From positions 1-6,320 of the forward strand of contig DVOG01000033.1 of the NCBI GenBank assembly GCA_018713755.1: DNA of 6,320 bases, written 5' to 3'. The notes beneath the pieces were generated by a model. That model made no database searches, was not told the origin of the DNA, and saw nothing but the letters and a program-made list of their open reading frames with translations. Source of the stretch: Candidatus Spyradosoma merdigallinarum. Its GTDB lineage: Bacteria > Verrucomicrobiota > Verrucomicrobiia > Opitutales > UBA953. Of this stretch, positions 4,850 to 6,320 are shown one piece after another. The stretch's first letter is position 1; each line of letters begins with the position of its first letter. A program made the translations under genes and the position numbers.

Positions 4850-6320
4850 ATGAAAAACAAAATCTCACTCATCACACTGATCGCCTGCGCCGCAGCGGGC
4901 ACGACGTTCGCCGCCGATCCGGTCGAGGCGTTCCGCGCGTCCTCGGGAACGACGACGAACTCCGCCGACGCGATCTACGTCGGCAATCCCGTCTGGGCCT
5001 CGGACGCTCAACAAATCGGAGAAAAGTATGTCGCCGATCTTTTCCTTGCCTACGAATCACCCACGTTTACGTGGGATTCCGAGCTAAACGCATTTTGTCA
5101 GGACGAGACGGGATACAGAGACGATGATCCGACGCATCATGGAGGGAGTTACAGGCAGTTCAACGCCGTTTTTGCGCTCACGGGAACGGCTCAGTTCACA
5201 AATGCCGCGGACGCGACGCTGACCTTCCGCTGCGAGAGCGAAACGGCGGGACACTACAGCGGATATGATCCCGAAAGGAAGGAGTATTTCAATGTTGAAT
5301 CCGACAACCTGATTTTGTTTGCGGATTCTTCGAAATTCACCAATGAGGGAACGATTTCGTATGAATCGTATTTTACGGGCACGGCCGGCGGAACCTATGA
5401 GGATTGGAACAACGGAAAACCCATCGGCTTTTCCGTTCTCCTGCGCGACGATGCCGTTTTCGAGAACGCGGGAACGATTTCCGCCGAGCCGGACAATTAC
5501 ATCGAGTGGGTGAACTACAATCTTTTCGGGAACGCGAAATTCGTCAACACCGCCTCCGGGAAAATCCGCGGCATCGACCTTTTGCTTTCGGGGGATTCGG
5601 TTTTTGAAAATGCGGGAACGATCGTCAATCGGGGCGTATCTTCCACCGACGACATTTATATTTTGCTCCGCGAAAACGCGAAACTCGTGAACACAGGAAC
5701 GATCGATTCCGATAAATACAATTTCAGCTTTGAAGCTGGTTTTTCCGGAACGTCGAAAATCGAAAACCGCGGAACGATGACCGGCGCGGACGTCGATTTC
5801 AGGATCGGCAATGATCCGATTCTCGGCATTTCCGCGAGCTTCGAAAATTACGGCACGATTAAGCCCGAGGAAAATTCTTCCTCTGCGGTCGCGTTCGGCG
5901 TCAACCTCCGTGACCTGGACAAATCCGGAAACGACGTCGACTTCTGGGATTTGAAGGATGCCTACACGGAAACGATGCACGCGGGCGATCTGAACGTGAA
6001 AAACTTCGGAACGATTGATTTGGCGGGAACAGGCACAATGTCGGTTTCGAGCGGCATGAAGCTCACGCTCGCGCAAGGTTCGACGATTGCCGGAAATCTC
6101 GAAGTCGGCAAAAATCTTGAGTTTTATCTGGACAATACCTTCTGCACGCTTCACATAGACAAGGACGTTCTCAACATCGAGCTGACGGGACAGGGCGGGA
6201 ACGCGCCGCTGATTTCCGGAGACCTCGAGCTCTGCAACAGCATCGAGCTCGACGTTTCGTTCGCCGAAGACGCCGTGAAGAAAACGAAATACGAGCTCAC
6301 GCTCTGGGGCGGCGAGCTGA
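4850..6320 (+). CDS. Exported repeat protein with N-x-G-T-I beta-solenoid-like repeats, 3'-truncated
   Basis: The frame is open from ATG 4850 to the window edge (490 residues) without a stop. It begins with a signal peptide (MKNKISLITLIACAAAGTTFA, likely cut after the last Ala). From residue ~116 it has repeats of the form F-x-N-x-G-T-I: FTNEGTI 163, FENAGTI 204, FENAGTI 252, LVNTGTI 279, IENRGTM 304, FENYGTI 331 and VKNFGTI 383. Degenerate copies are at 116 (FTNAADATL) and 231 (FVNTASGKI). Most central spacings are 21-27 residues, and a preceding LLRDDA-like strand marks each turn. This is the look of a right-handed beta-helix passenger, as in autotransporter adhesins and related surface proteins. 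The anchor is beyond the window, so an autotransporter barrel or a sorting signal cannot be told apart. The start has no SD. It follows the RHH gene closely and is probably controlled with it. Confidence 0.75.
   Translation, partial: MKNKISLITLIACAAAGTTFAADPVEAFRASSGTTTNSADAIYVGNPVWASDAQQIGEKYVADLFLAYESPTFTWDSELNAFCQDETGYRDDDPTHHGGSYRQFNAVFALTGTAQFTNAADATLTFRCESETAGHYSGYDPERKEYFNVESDNLILFADSSKFTNEGTISYESYFTGTAGGTYEDWNNGKPIGFSVLLRDDAVFENAGTISAEPDNYIEWVNYNLFGNAKFVNTASGKIRGIDLLLSGDSVFENAGTIVNRGVSSTDDIYILLRENAKLVNTGTIDSDKYNFSFEAGFSGTSKIENRGTMTGADVDFRIGNDPILGISASFENYGTIKPEENSSSAVAFGVNLRDLDKSGNDVDFWDLKDAYTETMHAGDLNVKNFGTIDLAGTGTMSVSSGMKLTLAQGSTIAGNLEVGKNLEFYLDNTFCTLHIDKDVLNIELTGQGGNAPLISGDLELCNSIELDVSFAEDAVKKTKYELTLWGGEL

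Larger units (their letters stand above)
244..6203. repeat. Iterated short motif GGGAACG (extended GCGGGAACGC), 24 copies
   Basis: Plus-strand copies start at 973, 1467, 1627, 2177, 2384, 2648, 3251, 3411, 3755, 4945, 5182, 5347, 5470, 5528, 5614 and 6197. The reverse complement CGTTCCC starts at 244, 1414, 1961, 2932, 3203, 3866, 4118 and 4762. All but 5347 are preceded by C (CGGGAACG), and 16 read GCGGGAACG. About one copy would be expected from base composition. Coding copies encode G-N, G-T, V-P, F-P or R-S, so protein sequence alone does not explain them. In the repeat protein, some copies do coincide with the repeated Gly-Thr. Confidence 0.8.

Noticed and set aside
5084..6154. 356-codon minus-strand open frame
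   Set aside because: It is the antisense shadow of the N-x-G-T-I repeat protein. Its apparent repeats mirror those of the plus strand, which has a signal peptide.

Overview
The window is a piece of a GC-rich bacterial assembly, probably a metagenomic contig. Bases 1-30 are not biological: they match the 3' 30 nt of the Nextera read-2 transposase adapter, including the 19-bp Tn5 mosaic end. The contig therefore starts with untrimmed adapter and the first gene is cut. The organism cannot be named from sequence alone. The signal peptides, a long secreted beta-solenoid-like repeat protein, weak Shine-Dalgarno signals and the GC-rich codon use fit a Gram-negative member of the PVC group (Verrucomicrobiota or Lentisphaerota-like, perhaps gut-associated). 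That placement is a low-confidence inference.

Layout. A 5'-truncated membrane M48 (HtpX/Ste24-type) zinc peptidase runs rightward (31-1395). It converges on a long leftward gene (1640-4177) encoding a predicted secreted protein with a transglutaminase-like Cys-His-Asp domain and a duplicated C-terminal module. The 244-bp convergent gap (1396-1639) has no gene. It holds two inverted copies of a REP-like palindromic element and three copies of a short iterated motif. Upstream of the transglutaminase-like gene, in the same direction, is a small ribbon-helix-helix (RHH) gene (4210-4494). Its stop codon lies just ahead of the larger gene, so the two look like one operon. A second RHH gene (4610-4798, rightward) is divergent from the first. 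It is followed after 51 bp by the start of an exported repeat protein (4850 to the window end, incomplete) with many N-x-G-T-I repeats.

The divergent gap (4495-4609) is rich in dyads. A perfect 17-bp palindrome overlaps a TTGACA promoter hexamer, a third copy of its half-site lies further downstream, and there are two smaller dyads. The simplest reading is that one or both RHH proteins act there as autoregulators and control two operons, each with an exported protein. This is inference.

Across the whole window the word GGGAACG/CGTTCCC occurs 24 times, about 20-fold above composition expectation. It appears in five of the six possible reading registers and also between genes, which suggests a DNA-level signal such as an uptake sequence or a HIP1-like iterated motif.
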